Below are positions 26,621-35,681 of a stretch of 64,000 nucleotides of DNA, piece after piece. Every line of letters begins with the position of its first letter. The stretch's first letter is position 1. The position numbers and the translations under genes are program-made. The notes beneath the pieces are model-generated. The model saw only the letters and a program-made list of their open reading frames with translations, made no database searches and was not told the DNA's origin. The DNA comes from Rhizobium sp. NZLR1 (GTDB taxonomy: Bacteria > Pseudomonadota > Alphaproteobacteria > Rhizobiales > Rhizobiaceae). The stretch is from contig NZ_CP071633.1 of the NCBI RefSeq assembly GCF_017357385.1, positions 310,001-374,000 on the forward strand, read 5' to 3'.

Positions 26621-27371
26621 ATGCAAGATAGCCACACACCCGAGACCGCGCAGAAGTCCATCGAGGCAACGATCGTCTCCGGGATCCTTTCGGCAAAGAT
26701 TCGGCCCGGTACGCGTCTCAGCGAAAACCAGCTGGCCGCGCTCTTCGGGGTGTCCCGGACCCGGGTCAGGGAAGCCATGATGCGCTTGGAGACACGCGGC
26801 ACCGTGCATGTAAGTCCCCGGCGGGGTTGGTTTGTCGTTGAGCCGTCCGCAGAAGAGGCGATCGCTGTCTATGAGGCACGGCGTGTCGTCGAGGCTGGAT
26901 CGCTGCGCGGCATGCGCGTGCTGACAGATGACGGACGCAAGGCTCTTGCCGCAACATTTGAACGAGGAAAAAAGCGCAATGGCTGCCGCCGATCGCCAGC
27001 GCTTGACCTATTTGATGGGCGATTTCCACATCCGCATCGCCGAATTGAGCGGGAACGCCATCATCGTCGATATCCTTCGCGATCTAACGGCGAGGACGAT
27101 CCTCATTTCGATGCTCTATCAGTCTGAATTTCACGCAGCGCAATCTCATGACGGGCATTGCCGTATCTTCGAGGCCATGCAGGCGGGCGATTTCTTCAGA
27201 GCTGCGGCGCTTTCTGTCGAACATCTTGATGAAGTGGAAATGGGCCTCGACCTCACCACGCGCCCGGACCCGCTCTCGGAACTGCGCAGCTCCCTCTCAC
27301 TCCCTCCCAAGACCGTGTCCTCCTCTCCTCCATCGTTAAACTTCAAAACCACAACTCCAAAGGAGCAATGA
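26621..27371 (+). pseudogene. GntR-family (FCD) regulator, frameshifted
   Basis: From ATG 26621 the winged HTH is intact (SIEATIVSGILSAKIRPGTR, then LAALFGVSRTRVREAMMRLE). The reading frame is lost in an A6 run at 26968-26973. Removing one A joins ALAATFERGK to SAMAAADRQRLTYLMGDFHI, restoring the FCD domain (FHIRIAELSGNAIIVDIL, then HCRIFEAMQAGDFFRAAAL) to the stop at 27371. As written, the protein would stop after about 170 residues with the wrong C-terminus. It could be a true recent pseudogene, a slippage-corrected gene or a sequence error. It sits between two amino-acid importers and was or is probably their regulator. Confidence 0.8.
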
Positions 27372-27375
27372 ACAC

Positions 27376-28161
27376 ATGCTGACAAGACGAGCACTCATCG
27401 GAATCGCGACCCTGGCGGCAAGCTTCGGCTTCAGCTCGCCGTCTCACGCCGATACTCTCTCCGACATCATGGCACGCGGTACGCTGCGCGTCGCTGTGCC
27501 GCAGGATCTTCCGCCCTTCGGCAGTGTCGGCACCGATATGGCGCCGATGGGCTATGACATCGATATGGCCAATCTCATTGCCGAAAAGCTGGGCGTCAAA
27601 GCCGAGCTCGTGCCGGTCACCAGCGCCAACCGCGTTCCCTATCTGCAGACGAACAAAGTCGACTTGGTCATTTCCAGCCTCGGAAAAAATGCGGAGCGTG
27701 AAAAGGTGATCGATTTCTCTGTCGCCTACGCCCCCTTTTTCAACGGCGTTTTCGCGCCGGCCGATCTTTCGGTCGCCAAGGCGGAAGATCTCGCCGGCAA
27801 GAGCATCGGCGTTACGCGCGGCGCCGTGGAGGACTTGGAGCTGACGAAGATCGCGCCGGCCGACGCGACGATCAAGCGTTACGAGGACAATAACGGCACT
27901 ATCTCGGCCTTCCTGTCCGGCCAGGTTGACACTGTCGCTACCGGCAACGTGGTGGCTGCTGCGATCCTCGCCAAAAATCCCCCCAAGCGCCCCGAGCTGA
28001 AGTTCCTCATCAAGAACTCGCCCTGCTACATCGGTCTCAACAAGGAGCAGACGGCTCTTCTGGAGAAGGTAAACGGCATTATTGCTGCCGCCAAAGCCGA
28101 TGGCGCGCTGAACACCATATCGCAGAAGTGGCTCGGCACCGATCTCCCGTCGGATCTGTAA
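27376..28161 (+). CDS. Polar amino-acid-type ABC transporter substrate-binding protein
   Basis: 261 residues; ribosome site AAAGGAG precedes ATG 27376, which lies 4 nt after the GntR stop. Signal peptide MLTRRALIGIATLAASFGFS with cleavage after SHA. SBP_bac_3 segments: IMARGTLRVAVPQDLPPFGS, MGYDIDMANLIAEKLGV, VDLVISSLGKNAEREKVIDF. First gene of the second amino-acid importer (27376-30272). Ligand unknown. Confidence 0.93.
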   Translation: MLTRRALIGIATLAASFGFSSPSHADTLSDIMARGTLRVAVPQDLPPFGSVGTDMAPMGYDIDMANLIAEKLGVKAELVPVTSANRVPYLQTNKVDLVISSLGKNAEREKVIDFSVAYAPFFNGVFAPADLSVAKAEDLAGKSIGVTRGAVEDLELTKIAPADATIKRYEDNNGTISAFLSGQVDTVATGNVVAAAILAKNPPKRPELKFLIKNSPCYIGLNKEQTALLEKVNGIIAAAKADGALNTISQKWLGTDLPSDL

Positions 28162-28180
28162 GGAAACCGGTTTCACGGAC

Positions 28181-28208
28181 GTCATCCCGCACTGGCTGGC
28201 GGGATGAC
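28181..28208 (+). other. Stem-loop after the binding-protein gene
   Basis: Perfect 10-bp stem gtcatcccgc / gcgggatgac with an 8-nt loop, 19 nt after the stop codon and 33 nt before the permease start. No U-tract. Confidence 0.75.
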
Positions 28209-28241
28209 ATCCGCTCCGTCACCGCAAGAGGGGAGAATTTC

Positions 28242-28913
28242 TTGAGCTACCATTTCGAATTCGGCTGGCTGCTTCAATATTACCCTGAGATCATCAAGGG
28301 CATACTGATCACCTTGGAGCTTATCGCGGTCGGCGGAGTGCTCGGCATTTCGCTCGGCATCTTCTGCGCCTGGGTGCGCGCACTCGGCCCGATCTGGCTG
28401 AAGCCTGCCATTGCCACCTATGTCGAACTGATCCGCAACACGCCGTTCCTGATCCAGCTGTTTTTCATCTTCTTCGGGTTGCCATCGCTCGGCTTCCGGC
28501 TTTCCGAACTGACGGCCGCCAACCTCGCGATGGTCGTCAACCTCGGCGCCTATAGCTGCGAGATTATCCGCGCCGGCATCCAGGCAACCCCGAAGGGTCA
28601 GTTCGAAGCAGGCGAAAGCCTTGCCATGACGCGCTTCGAAACTTTCCGCTATGTCGTTCTCGTGCCGTCACTGCAGCGCATCTGGCCGGCGCTGTCGTCG
28701 CAAGTCGTCATCGTCATGCTCGGCTCATCGGTCGTGTCGCAGATCGCTGCCGAGGATCTGACCTTTGCCGCGAACTTCATACAATCGCGAACCTTCCGCG
28801 CCTTCGAGGCCTACATCGTCTCGACAACCATCTATCTGATGCTGGCAATCCTGCTCCGGCAGGTGCTGGCGATCGTCGGCGGCTTTATTTTCCCGCGGAG
28901 AGAAGCACGATGA
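28242..28913 (+). CDS. Polar amino-acid ABC transporter permease (TTG start)
   Basis: 223 residues from TTG 28242, chosen because GAGGGGAG lies 6 nt upstream and the protein then begins SYHFEFGWLLQYYPEIIKGI, the normal start for this family. Pore segment ELIRNTPFLIQLFFIFFGLP, EAA loop EAGESLAMTRFETFRYVVLVP. The stop overlaps the next permease start (ATGA). Confidence 0.9.
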   Translation: MSYHFEFGWLLQYYPEIIKGILITLELIAVGGVLGISLGIFCAWVRALGPIWLKPAIATYVELIRNTPFLIQLFFIFFGLPSLGFRLSELTAANLAMVVNLGAYSCEIIRAGIQATPKGQFEAGESLAMTRFETFRYVVLVPSLQRIWPALSSQVVIVMLGSSVVSQIAAEDLTFAANFIQSRTFRAFEAYIVSTTIYLMLAILLRQVLAIVGGFIFPRREAR

Positions 28914-29569
28914 TCGAGTTCACATTCTGGGATATCCTGCGCAACCTGTTGCTCGCCACTCGCTGGACGATCCTGCTTTCGCTCGTCTCGTTCGTCGGCG
29001 GCGGTGCGGTCGGACTGGGATTGCTGTTCCTGCGCATCGGCAAGCGCAAGGCATTCAAGGTGCTCGCGAAATATTACATCGAACTTTTCCAGGGCACCCC
29101 GCTGCTGATGCAGCTCTTCATCGCTTTTTTCGGTCTCGGCCTTTTCGGCATCGATGTGCCGGCCTGGCTTGCTGCTGGGCTGGCGCTCACCCTGTGGAGC
29201 GCCGCCTTCCTCGCCGAAATCTGGCGAGGCTGCGTTGAAGCGGTCGCCGGGGGGCAATGGGAAGCCTCAGCCAGCCTTGGCATGGGCCGGCTGCAGCAGA
29301 TGCGTTACGTCATCCTCCCGCAGGCGTTGAGGGTCGCCATACCGCCCACGGTCGGCTTCTCCGTGCAAATCGTCAAGGGAACAGCGCTGACCTCGATCAT
29401 CGGCTTCGTCGAATTGTCGAAAGCGGGCACGGTGGTCACCAATGCGACCTTCCAACCCTTCATCGTCTACGGGCTCGTCGCCCTTATCTACTTTGCCCTT
29501 TGCTGGCCTTTGTCAAAAAGCAGCCAGATCCTGGAAAGGAAGCTTAATGTCGCTCATCGAAATCACTGA
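28910..29569 (+). CDS. Polar amino-acid ABC transporter permease
   Basis: 219 residues. N-terminal segment LLLATRWTILLSLVSFVGGG, pore segment ELFQGTPLLMQLFIAFFGLG, EAA loop EASASLGMGRLQQMRYVILPQ. Its end overlaps the ATPase gene by 23 nt, so the two are translationally linked. Confidence 0.93.
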   Translation: MIEFTFWDILRNLLLATRWTILLSLVSFVGGGAVGLGLLFLRIGKRKAFKVLAKYYIELFQGTPLLMQLFIAFFGLGLFGIDVPAWLAAGLALTLWSAAFLAEIWRGCVEAVAGGQWEASASLGMGRLQQMRYVILPQALRVAIPPTVGFSVQIVKGTALTSIIGFVELSKAGTVVTNATFQPFIVYGLVALIYFALCWPLSKSSQILERKLNVAHRNH

Positions 29570-30272
29570 AGTCCGAAAGAGCTTCGGAACCACAGAAGTG
29601 CTGAAAGGCATCAATCTCGATGTGGAGGTGGGCGAAGTCATCGCCATTATCGGCAAAAGCGGTTCGGGCAAATCGACCCTGCTTCGCTGCATCAACGGCC
29701 TGGAGACCATCACCGACGGCTCCATCTCCGTGGCCGGTGCGCAACTCATCGGTGACGAGATGCATCTCAAGGCGCTGCGCCTTAAGGTCGGCATGATCTT
29801 TCAGCAGTTCAACCTCTTTCCCCACCTGACCGTTGGCGGCAACGTCATGCTGTCTCAGACCGTGGTCAAGAGGACTTCAAAGCCCGATGCCGAAGCCATC
29901 GCCCGCAAGATGCTGGAGCGCGTGGGGCTGGCCCACAGGTTCGACGCCTATCCCGATGAGCTCTCGGGTGGTCAGCAGCAACGCGTCGCCATCGCCCGCG
30001 CGCTCGCCATGCAGCCGAGCGCGCTTCTTTGCGACGAGATCACCTCGGCGCTGGATCCGGAGCTGGTTGCCGAAGTTCTGGCCGTCGTGCGCGAGCTTGC
30101 CGCTGAGGGAATGACGCTGCTGATGGTAACGCACGAGATGAAGTTTGCCCGCGACGTCTGCAGCCGCGTCGTCTTCATGCATCAGGGCCGGGTCCACGAA
30201 GTCGGCGTCCCGGAGGAAGTCTTCGCCAATCCACAGACTGCAGAACTGAAACAGTTTCTTGGCGTCAGCTAA
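29547..30272 (+). CDS. Polar amino-acid ABC transporter ATP-binding protein
   Basis: 241 residues from ATG 29547, with GGAAAGGA upstream inside the permease gene. Walker A GKSGSGKST, Q-loop [12 protein letters not shown], signature [16 protein letters not shown], Walker [15 protein letters not shown], switch His in MVTHEM. Ends the second importer operon; the DE-I-TSALDPE variant parallels the DE-V variant of the first importer's ATPase. Confidence 0.94.
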   Translation: MSLIEITEVRKSFGTTEVLKGINLDVEVGEVIAIIGKSGSGKSTLLRCINGLETITDGSISVAGAQLIGDEMHLKALRLKVGMIFQQFNLFPHLTVGGNVMLSQTVVKRTSKPDAEAIARKMLERVGLAHRFDAYPDELSGGQQQRVAIARALAMQPSALLCDEITSALDPELVAEVLAVVRELAAEGMTLLMVTHEMKFARDVCSRVVFMHQGRVHEVGVPEEVFANPQTAELKQFLGVS

Positions 30273-30356
30273 GACGCAGTGACAACAGCCACCGTGGTGG
30301 ACGCGCATTTCGCGTGCTGCGTTTGTGCCTCGATTACTCGTTCGGTGCGAACACCC

Positions 30357-30525
30357 TTACTGTTCCAGCTGCCGCCAACCCGATATAGGCGCCTTGCCCG
30401 CATCCCATATCGGCGAGCGATGACGCCCGAGTTTCTCGGCAATGATTTCAATTGATGCCGGCCATGCGCTGCCGAGCGATCTTGCAGCGTTTATCCAGGT
30501 TGACGTGAGAGTAGGTGAGGTTCAT
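30357..30525 (-). pseudogene. 5' fragment of an IS30-family transposase
   Basis: From ATG 30525 on the minus strand the peptide MNLTYSHVNLDKRCKIARQR then MAGI matches the N-terminal helix-turn-helix of IS30-type transposases. A frameshift follows, and the next frame continues SIEIIAEKLGRHRSPIWDAG to a stop at 30357. No catalytic DDE region is present nearby. The rest of 30273-30670 holds nothing recognisable. Confidence 0.65.
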
Positions 30526-30670
30526 TGCGCTTTCCTTGCGGGTGATAAATCATTACCCGTCGCAAGTCAGGCTTCATCCTTGACCCCACCCTTCAAAAGC
30601 AACCAATGAATCGCACCAACATCAATTTTGCTCCTCCTATCCTCTCGTGCAAACATCAGAAAACCTTCTC

Positions 30671-31552
30671 ATGACTAATCCTGTCAGCGTCTATTCATTG
30701 CCCGGAACGGGCTTTTTCGATCTGGCTCCGGCTGCGGGCGGCGAGCCTTATCGCATATTCCTGTCCATTCCGACGGAGAGACCGCCGGCAGGAGGATGGC
30801 CGCTTCTGGTTATGACCGACGGCAATGCCACTTTTCCCTTCGCGGTGGCCAGCCTGGTCACGCAGGCACCTTATCCCACGGGCACGAATGTCGATTGGGG
30901 GGTGATCGCGGCGATCGGCTACCCGTCTGACGAGCCCTATGATGCGCTCCGCCGGTCTTGGGACCTCGGTCCTCCGCCGGTTAAATCCTATCCGCCCTTC
31001 GTTGAGGGCGGTCCTCCGGTTGTCATCGGAGGGACCGGTAAACTGGTGGATTTCATCGAGAACGAGTTGATACCGCGGATTGCGGAGATGGTGACCCTGG
31101 ATCCGCTGCGCCGATCGCTTTTCGGGCATTCCTTCGGCGGCCTCTTTACCCTCTATGCCTTGTTCGAGCGTCCGGGTCTGTTTGCCAATTGGATTGCGGC
31201 CAGCCCAACCATCTATTGGGAGAACAGTGAAATCCTCAACAATGAGGCGCAGCGTCAACTCATCCCGGGAAATTCCGCCTTCCTGCATTTGTCCGCCGGA
31301 GAATACGAAGGCGATGAACTGGCACCCTTTCAGTATCGGAACGAGGATGCCGCCATACGCCTGGAGAAGAGGAAGATGGAGCGGACGATCCTCCTGGCGC
31401 AGGAGATGGCGGAGCGATTAAATAGCACGGCCGACGGGTTGCGTGCCGAATTCGAGCTTTACGCCGGTGAGACCCACATGTCCGTTCTTGCGACCGCCGT
31501 GAAACGTGCGGTCAGCATCGCGTTCGCGGTCGGAGGATCGACCGACAGGTGA
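30671..31552 (+). CDS. Alpha/beta-hydrolase esterase (IroE/Fes-like, COG2819 type)
   Basis: 293 residues if started at ATG 30671; a GTG at 30647 is also in frame and the start is uncertain because neither has a strong ribosome site. Nucleophile elbow GHSFGG, acidic region following LHLSAGEYEGDEL, catalytic His in AGETHMSVL. The subfamily includes trilactone siderophore esterases such as IroE. No signal peptide and no siderophore genes are nearby, so substrate is open. Convergent with the LacI gene 31619-32728. Confidence 0.8.
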   Translation: MTNPVSVYSLPGTGFFDLAPAAGGEPYRIFLSIPTERPPAGGWPLLVMTDGNATFPFAVASLVTQAPYPTGTNVDWGVIAAIGYPSDEPYDALRRSWDLGPPPVKSYPPFVEGGPPVVIGGTGKLVDFIENELIPRIAEMVTLDPLRRSLFGHSFGGLFTLYALFERPGLFANWIAASPTIYWENSEILNNEAQRQLIPGNSAFLHLSAGEYEGDELAPFQYRNEDAAIRLEKRKMERTILLAQEMAERLNSTADGLRAEFELYAGETHMSVLATAVKRAVSIAFAVGGSTDR

Positions 31553-31618
31553 GGTTCTTTGCAAGGGTTTCGTCGGTGATCTGTTCCCGGCCACCGCTGC
31601 CGGCCTTCGGTCCGGCGC

Positions 31619-32728
31619 CTATGGCGAGGTATGTACGCCATCGAGCATCTGCCGCGCCTCGGCCCTTGGCGCGGCGACGGAATGACGCTTGACGAGCGAG
31701 CATTCGAGCTTGGCAATCGGATAGCGTTTGCCGGGCATGGTTTCCGGGTTGAGATGTTCGATCGCCCATTGCCCCATGGCAAGATGTGGAAGGACCGAAG
31801 TCGTCAGCGGGGGGACGAGATGCCGTGAAATTTCCTCGTCGTCATAACCCACCACCGACATGTCCTGGGGAATGCGAAGCCCTGCATCCTTGAGCGCTTC
31901 ATAACACCCGATGGCGGTGCGGTCGTTCTGACAGAAGATCGCGGTCGGCGGCTCTTTCAGAGCAAGCAGCTTCATCGTGGAGGCATAGCCGGCACCGGCC
32001 GACCAGTCGCCTTCGATGACCAATTCCGGATCGAAGGGGATATCGGCGGTCGAAAGCGCGCGCCGATATCCGGTCAGGCGGTCCTGTGCAGCCTGCATCC
32101 AGATTTCACCGGTGATCGTCGCGATGCGATGGTGCCCGTGCGTGATCAGATGCCGGGTGGAGCTCTGCCCTCCGGCGATCTCGCTCGGCACCACCGCCGG
32201 AAAGGCATGGTCCGCCGTATAACAATTCAGCAGGACCGTCGGGATGTTGAGCTTGCTGACGTAAGAAGGAAGCTCTACCTGGCGGGTATAGATCGTCATA
32301 TAGATGAGCGCCGAAATGCCTCCGCTCGTCAACGCCTTGATGGCTTTCGGCTCCATGACGGGATCACTGAGTGTCTGGGTTACCAACAGGACATTGCCGG
32401 CGTTCCATGAGGCTTGCCGCGCGCCTTCGATCGCAACGATCGCTTCCGGGCTGGTGGCGAGTTGATCCACCGCGAAACCGATCACATTGTCCAGCCCCGA
32501 ATAAGAGGCTTTCGTCGTATAAGTCGTTCCCGTGTAGCCAAGTGCGCGCGCCGCCTCCCATACGCGGTCGCGGGTCTGCTGTGAGATACGGGTGCCGGGT
32601 GTATCGTTGAGAACGAAGGACACGGCCGCCTGCGAGCAGCCGGCGGCGGCGGCGATATCCATCATCGTCACGCGGGCAGGCTTGTCCGCGGCGGGCTTAT
32701 TGCTCTTTTGGGTCGTGGGTTGTCGCAT
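31619..32728 (-). CDS. LacI-family transcriptional regulator
   Basis: 369 residues from ATG 32728. HTH (about 21-70): VTMMDIAAAAGCSQAAVSFV, then the hinge region RVWEAARALGY. The effector domain ends VVGYDDEEISRHLVPPLTTS, typical for sugar sensors. It is divergent from the CUT2 importer 33054-36707, its likely target; a LacI-type operator sits in the spacer. Confidence 0.94.
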   Translation of the reverse strand: MRQPTTQKSNKPAADKPARVTMMDIAAAAGCSQAAVSFVLNDTPGTRISQQTRDRVWEAARALGYTGTTYTTKASYSGLDNVIGFAVDQLATSPEAIVAIEGARQASWNAGNVLLVTQTLSDPVMEPKAIKALTSGGISALIYMTIYTRQVELPSYVSKLNIPTVLLNCYTADHAFPAVVPSEIAGGQSSTRHLITHGHHRIATITGEIWMQAAQDRLTGYRRALSTADIPFDPELVIEGDWSAGAGYASTMKLLALKEPPTAIFCQNDRTAIGCYEALKDAGLRIPQDMSVVGYDDEEISRHLVPPLTTSVLPHLAMGQWAIEHLNPETMPGKRYPIAKLECSLVKRHSVAAPRAEARQMLDGVHTSP

Positions 32729-32787
32729 TCGCGGAAAACTGTCTTTGCCTGGATTTGCCGTTTTGGTAATTACTATTAGCATCCATC

Positions 32788-32801
32788 TGAAAGCGCTGGC
32801 A
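32788..32801. promoter_or_regulatory. LacI-type operator
   Basis: TGAAAGCGCTGGCA: central AGCGCT with flanking TG/CA, matching the general LacI/PurR half-palindrome style. It lies 60 nt before the LacI start and about 250 nt before the importer's first gene. Confidence 0.55.
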
Positions 32802-33053
32802 ATTGCATCAATTGCTGCAACGCCGCCAGTTAATGGTAATTTCCAGTACAAAATCGCGTCCGTGTCGACGCACGATGAAATGTTTTGATCTGGATTGATA
32901 ATACTATTTACTAATTAAAATTCTTCTATACCGTCACGGAGCGATCGGAACCAATGCCACTCGTCGCTTTGCGGCGGCCCTGGGAGGGGGCGCATCCGGC
33001 CGGCCGTAAGTCGAAAACGGGCCCATGCACTGCGGCCCCTCGGGAGGTGTATT

Positions 33054-34016
33054 ATGAAACAGCTGAAACGCAATGCAGCCTTGTTCTTCGCCGGGTTGAT
33101 GCTGAGCGCGGCCCCGATTGCCGTATCCCATGCCGCCGACAAACCGACGCTTGCATTCGTCGTCAACGGAGCGTCCGACTTCTGGAAAGCCGCAGAGGCC
33201 GGTGTGAAGAAGGCGCAGGCCGAAATGCCGGACTATCAGATGGAGCTGAAATACCCTGAGCAGGCATCGGTTGCCGTTCAGCAACGCCTGATGGAAGACT
33301 TGGTCAGTGCCGGCGTCAAGGGTGTCATGGTCTCCGCGGTCGATCCCAAGACCCAGACGGAGGGCTTGAGCAAGATCGGCTCGCAGACGGCTCTCTTCAC
33401 GACCGATAGTGACGCGCCGCAGACCAACCGCGTCGCCTATATCGGCTCATCCAATGTCGACGCCGGGATGCAGGCCGCCGAAATCGCCAAGAAGGCGATG
33501 CCGGACGGCGGCAAGTGCATCGGCTTCGTCGGCCTGCTCGGCGCCGATAATGCCAAGGAACGTATCCAGGGCATGAAAGACGGCCTGAAGGGCACGAAAA
33601 TCGAGCTGACAGATGTACGCGGCGACGATATCGACCAGACGCGTGCAAAGAAGAACGTCGAGGATGCGCTGGTGGCGAGCCCCGACGTCACCTGCATGGT
33701 CGGCTTCTATTCCTACAATACGCCGCGCATCTATGAGGCGCTGCGCGACGCCGGCAAACTCGGCCAGATCACCGTCGTTGGCTTTGATGACGATCCGATC
33801 ACACTGGGCGGCGTCAAGGAAGGCACGATCGCAGCAACCGTCGTGCAGCAGCCATTCGAGTGGGCCTATCAGGGTATGAAGCTGATGGCCGCCTACCTCA
33901 AGGGCGACAAATCCGGCGTTCCCAGCAACGGCTTGATCATCATCCCGACGGTGGTCATCGGCAAGGATGACGTTGACAAGTATGCCGCCAGCCTGAAGGC
34001 TATGTCTGGAAAATAG
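33054..34016 (+). CDS. CUT2 sugar ABC transporter substrate-binding protein
   Basis: 320 residues; GGGAGG precedes ATG 33054. Signal peptide MKQLKRNAALFFAGLMLSAA with cleavage after SHA. RbsB-like fold: LAFVVNGASDFWKAAEAGVK, VSAVDPKTQTEGLSKIG, FTTDSDAPQTNRVAYIGSSN, VVGFDDDPITLGGVKEGTIA. First gene of the importer divergent from the LacI gene. Ligand unknown, most likely a monosaccharide. Confidence 0.93.
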   Translation: MKQLKRNAALFFAGLMLSAAPIAVSHAADKPTLAFVVNGASDFWKAAEAGVKKAQAEMPDYQMELKYPEQASVAVQQRLMEDLVSAGVKGVMVSAVDPKTQTEGLSKIGSQTALFTTDSDAPQTNRVAYIGSSNVDAGMQAAEIAKKAMPDGGKCIGFVGLLGADNAKERIQGMKDGLKGTKIELTDVRGDDIDQTRAKKNVEDALVASPDVTCMVGFYSYNTPRIYEALRDAGKLGQITVVGFDDDPITLGGVKEGTIAATVVQQPFEWAYQGMKLMAAYLKGDKSGVPSNGLIIIPTVVIGKDDVDKYAASLKAMSGK

Positions 34017-34024
34017 CCCTCCTT

Positions 34025-34052
34025 CGCGGCGGCGGCACTCGCCGCTGCCGCG
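34025..34052 (+). other. Stem-loop after the binding-protein gene
   Basis: 12-bp stem cgcggcggcggc / gccgctgccgcg (one G-U pair) with an ACTC loop, 8 nt after the stop codon. No U-tract. Confidence 0.72.
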
Positions 34053-34097
34053 ATAGACGTCTTATGCCGACACAGCATTAGCTGCCATGGACAGGCG

Positions 34098-35639
34098 ATG
34101 AACCATAGCTCCGACATCACGTCACCGGACCCGCTTGCAACGCCGTTCCTCTCGCTTTCCGGCGTTGGCAAGACCTATCCGGGCGTCGTGGCGCTTGAGG
34201 GCCTGTCGCTCGACATCATGCCGGGAGAGGTCATCGGCCTCGTCGGCGAGAACGGGGCTGGAAAATCGACGCTGATGAAAATCCTTGGCGGCGTGATCGC
34301 ACCCGACCGAGGCACGATCCTGCTCGACGGTGCGGAGCTTCGTTCTCTGACGGTGGAATCGAGCATCTCATCCGGCATTGCCTTCGTGCACCAAGAACTC
34401 AATCTCTTTGAAAATCTCGACGTTGCCGCCAACATCTTCCTGGGTCGCGAACCGCTGAAGGCGGGACCTTTCAAGCTCGTCGATCGCGATCGGCTGCGCG
34501 ACATGGTGAAGCCGCTCTTGAAACGCGTCGGGGCTCATTTTTCCGCCGACACACCGGTGGCGTCGCTTTCCCTTGCCGAGCAGCAGATGGTGGAAATCGC
34601 CAAGGCGCTGTCGATCAACGCCAGGCTGGTCATCTTCGACGAACCCACTTCCAGCCTGCCGCTGGCCGAAACCGAGCGGCTTCTGAGCATTATCAAATCG
34701 CTGAAAGCCGACGGAATCAGCGTCATTTTCATCTCGCATCGCCTCCACGAGGTAGAGCGCGTCGCAGACCGGGTCGTCGTCCTGCGGGACGGTACGCTTG
34801 TGGGCACGCTCGCCAGGAAGGACATTGGCCACGACCAGATGGTCAAGCTGATGATCGGCCGGGTGCTTGCGGCCCGGACCGCAAAACCGCAGCGCTCGCC
34901 CGGCTCGGTTGCGCTGAAGGCAAGCGGCGTGCGCACTGAAGCCTATCCCGGCCGTCCCGTTGATCTGGAGATCAGGTATGGGGAAATCATGGGGCTTGCA
35001 GGCCTCGTCGGGTCGGGCCGCACCGAGCTTGCAAGGGTATTCTTCGGCATCGACCGGAGCTACGGCGGAACCATCCTGCAGGACGGCCGGGAAATTTCGG
35101 TCCGTTCTGCCCGTGACGCCGTCGCTCGCGGCATCTTCCTGGTGCCGGAGGATCGCAAGCGCAACGGCATTCTTCTCGATTTCCCGATCGCCCAGAACAT
35201 AACCCTTTCCGATCTTCCCAGGCTTTCCAGCCGCTTCATGCTTTCTGCTGAACGGGAGACGGCGGCGGCCGAAAAGCAGCGGGTTCGCCTCGGGATCAAG
35301 GCGCCATCCGTTTCGACGCGAACCGGCACTCTGTCCGGCGGCAACCAGCAAAAGGTCGTGCTTGCCAAATGGTTGTCGATGAGCCCGAGGGTGATGATCT
35401 TCGACGAGCCGACGCGCGGCATCGATATCGGCGCGAAGAACGAGATCTACGGCCTGATGCGAGCGCTAGCCGATGCCGGAGTGGCGATCCTGATGATCTC
35501 CAGCGACATGGAAGAGGTGATCGGCGTTTCCGACCGCATCGCCGTCATGCACGAGGGCCAGATCGCCGGCATATTGGAAGAGGACGCATTCAGCCAGGAA
35601 AACGTCCTTTTGCTTGCGGTCGGCAAAAGGGTAAAATAG
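34098..35639 (+). CDS. CUT2 sugar ABC transporter ATP-binding protein (fused double domain)
   Basis: 513 residues with two nucleotide-binding domains as in RbsA/MglA. N-domain: Walker A GENGAGKST, degenerate signature SLAEQQMVEIAKAL, Walker B LVIFDEPTSSL, switch His ISHRL. C-domain: degenerate Walker A GLVGSGRTE, signature LSGGNQQKVVLAKWL, Walker B VMIFDEPTRGIDIG. Only the canonical site halves should hydrolyse ATP efficiently, the usual state of this family. Confidence 0.95.
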   Translation: MNHSSDITSPDPLATPFLSLSGVGKTYPGVVALEGLSLDIMPGEVIGLVGENGAGKSTLMKILGGVIAPDRGTILLDGAELRSLTVESSISSGIAFVHQELNLFENLDVAANIFLGREPLKAGPFKLVDRDRLRDMVKPLLKRVGAHFSADTPVASLSLAEQQMVEIAKALSINARLVIFDEPTSSLPLAETERLLSIIKSLKADGISVIFISHRLHEVERVADRVVVLRDGTLVGTLARKDIGHDQMVKLMIGRVLAARTAKPQRSPGSVALKASGVRTEAYPGRPVDLEIRYGEIMGLAGLVGSGRTELARVFFGIDRSYGGTILQDGREISVRSARDAVARGIFLVPEDRKRNGILLDFPIAQNITLSDLPRLSSRFMLSAERETAAAEKQRVRLGIKAPSVSTRTGTLSGGNQQKVVLAKWLSMSPRVMIFDEPTRGIDIGAKNEIYGLMRALADAGVAILMISSDMEEVIGVSDRIAVMHEGQIAGILEEDAFSQENVLLLAVGKRVK

Positions 35640-35681
35640 CGGCTGCGGCAATACAAATAGGTATCGGGGAATGGATCTCGA

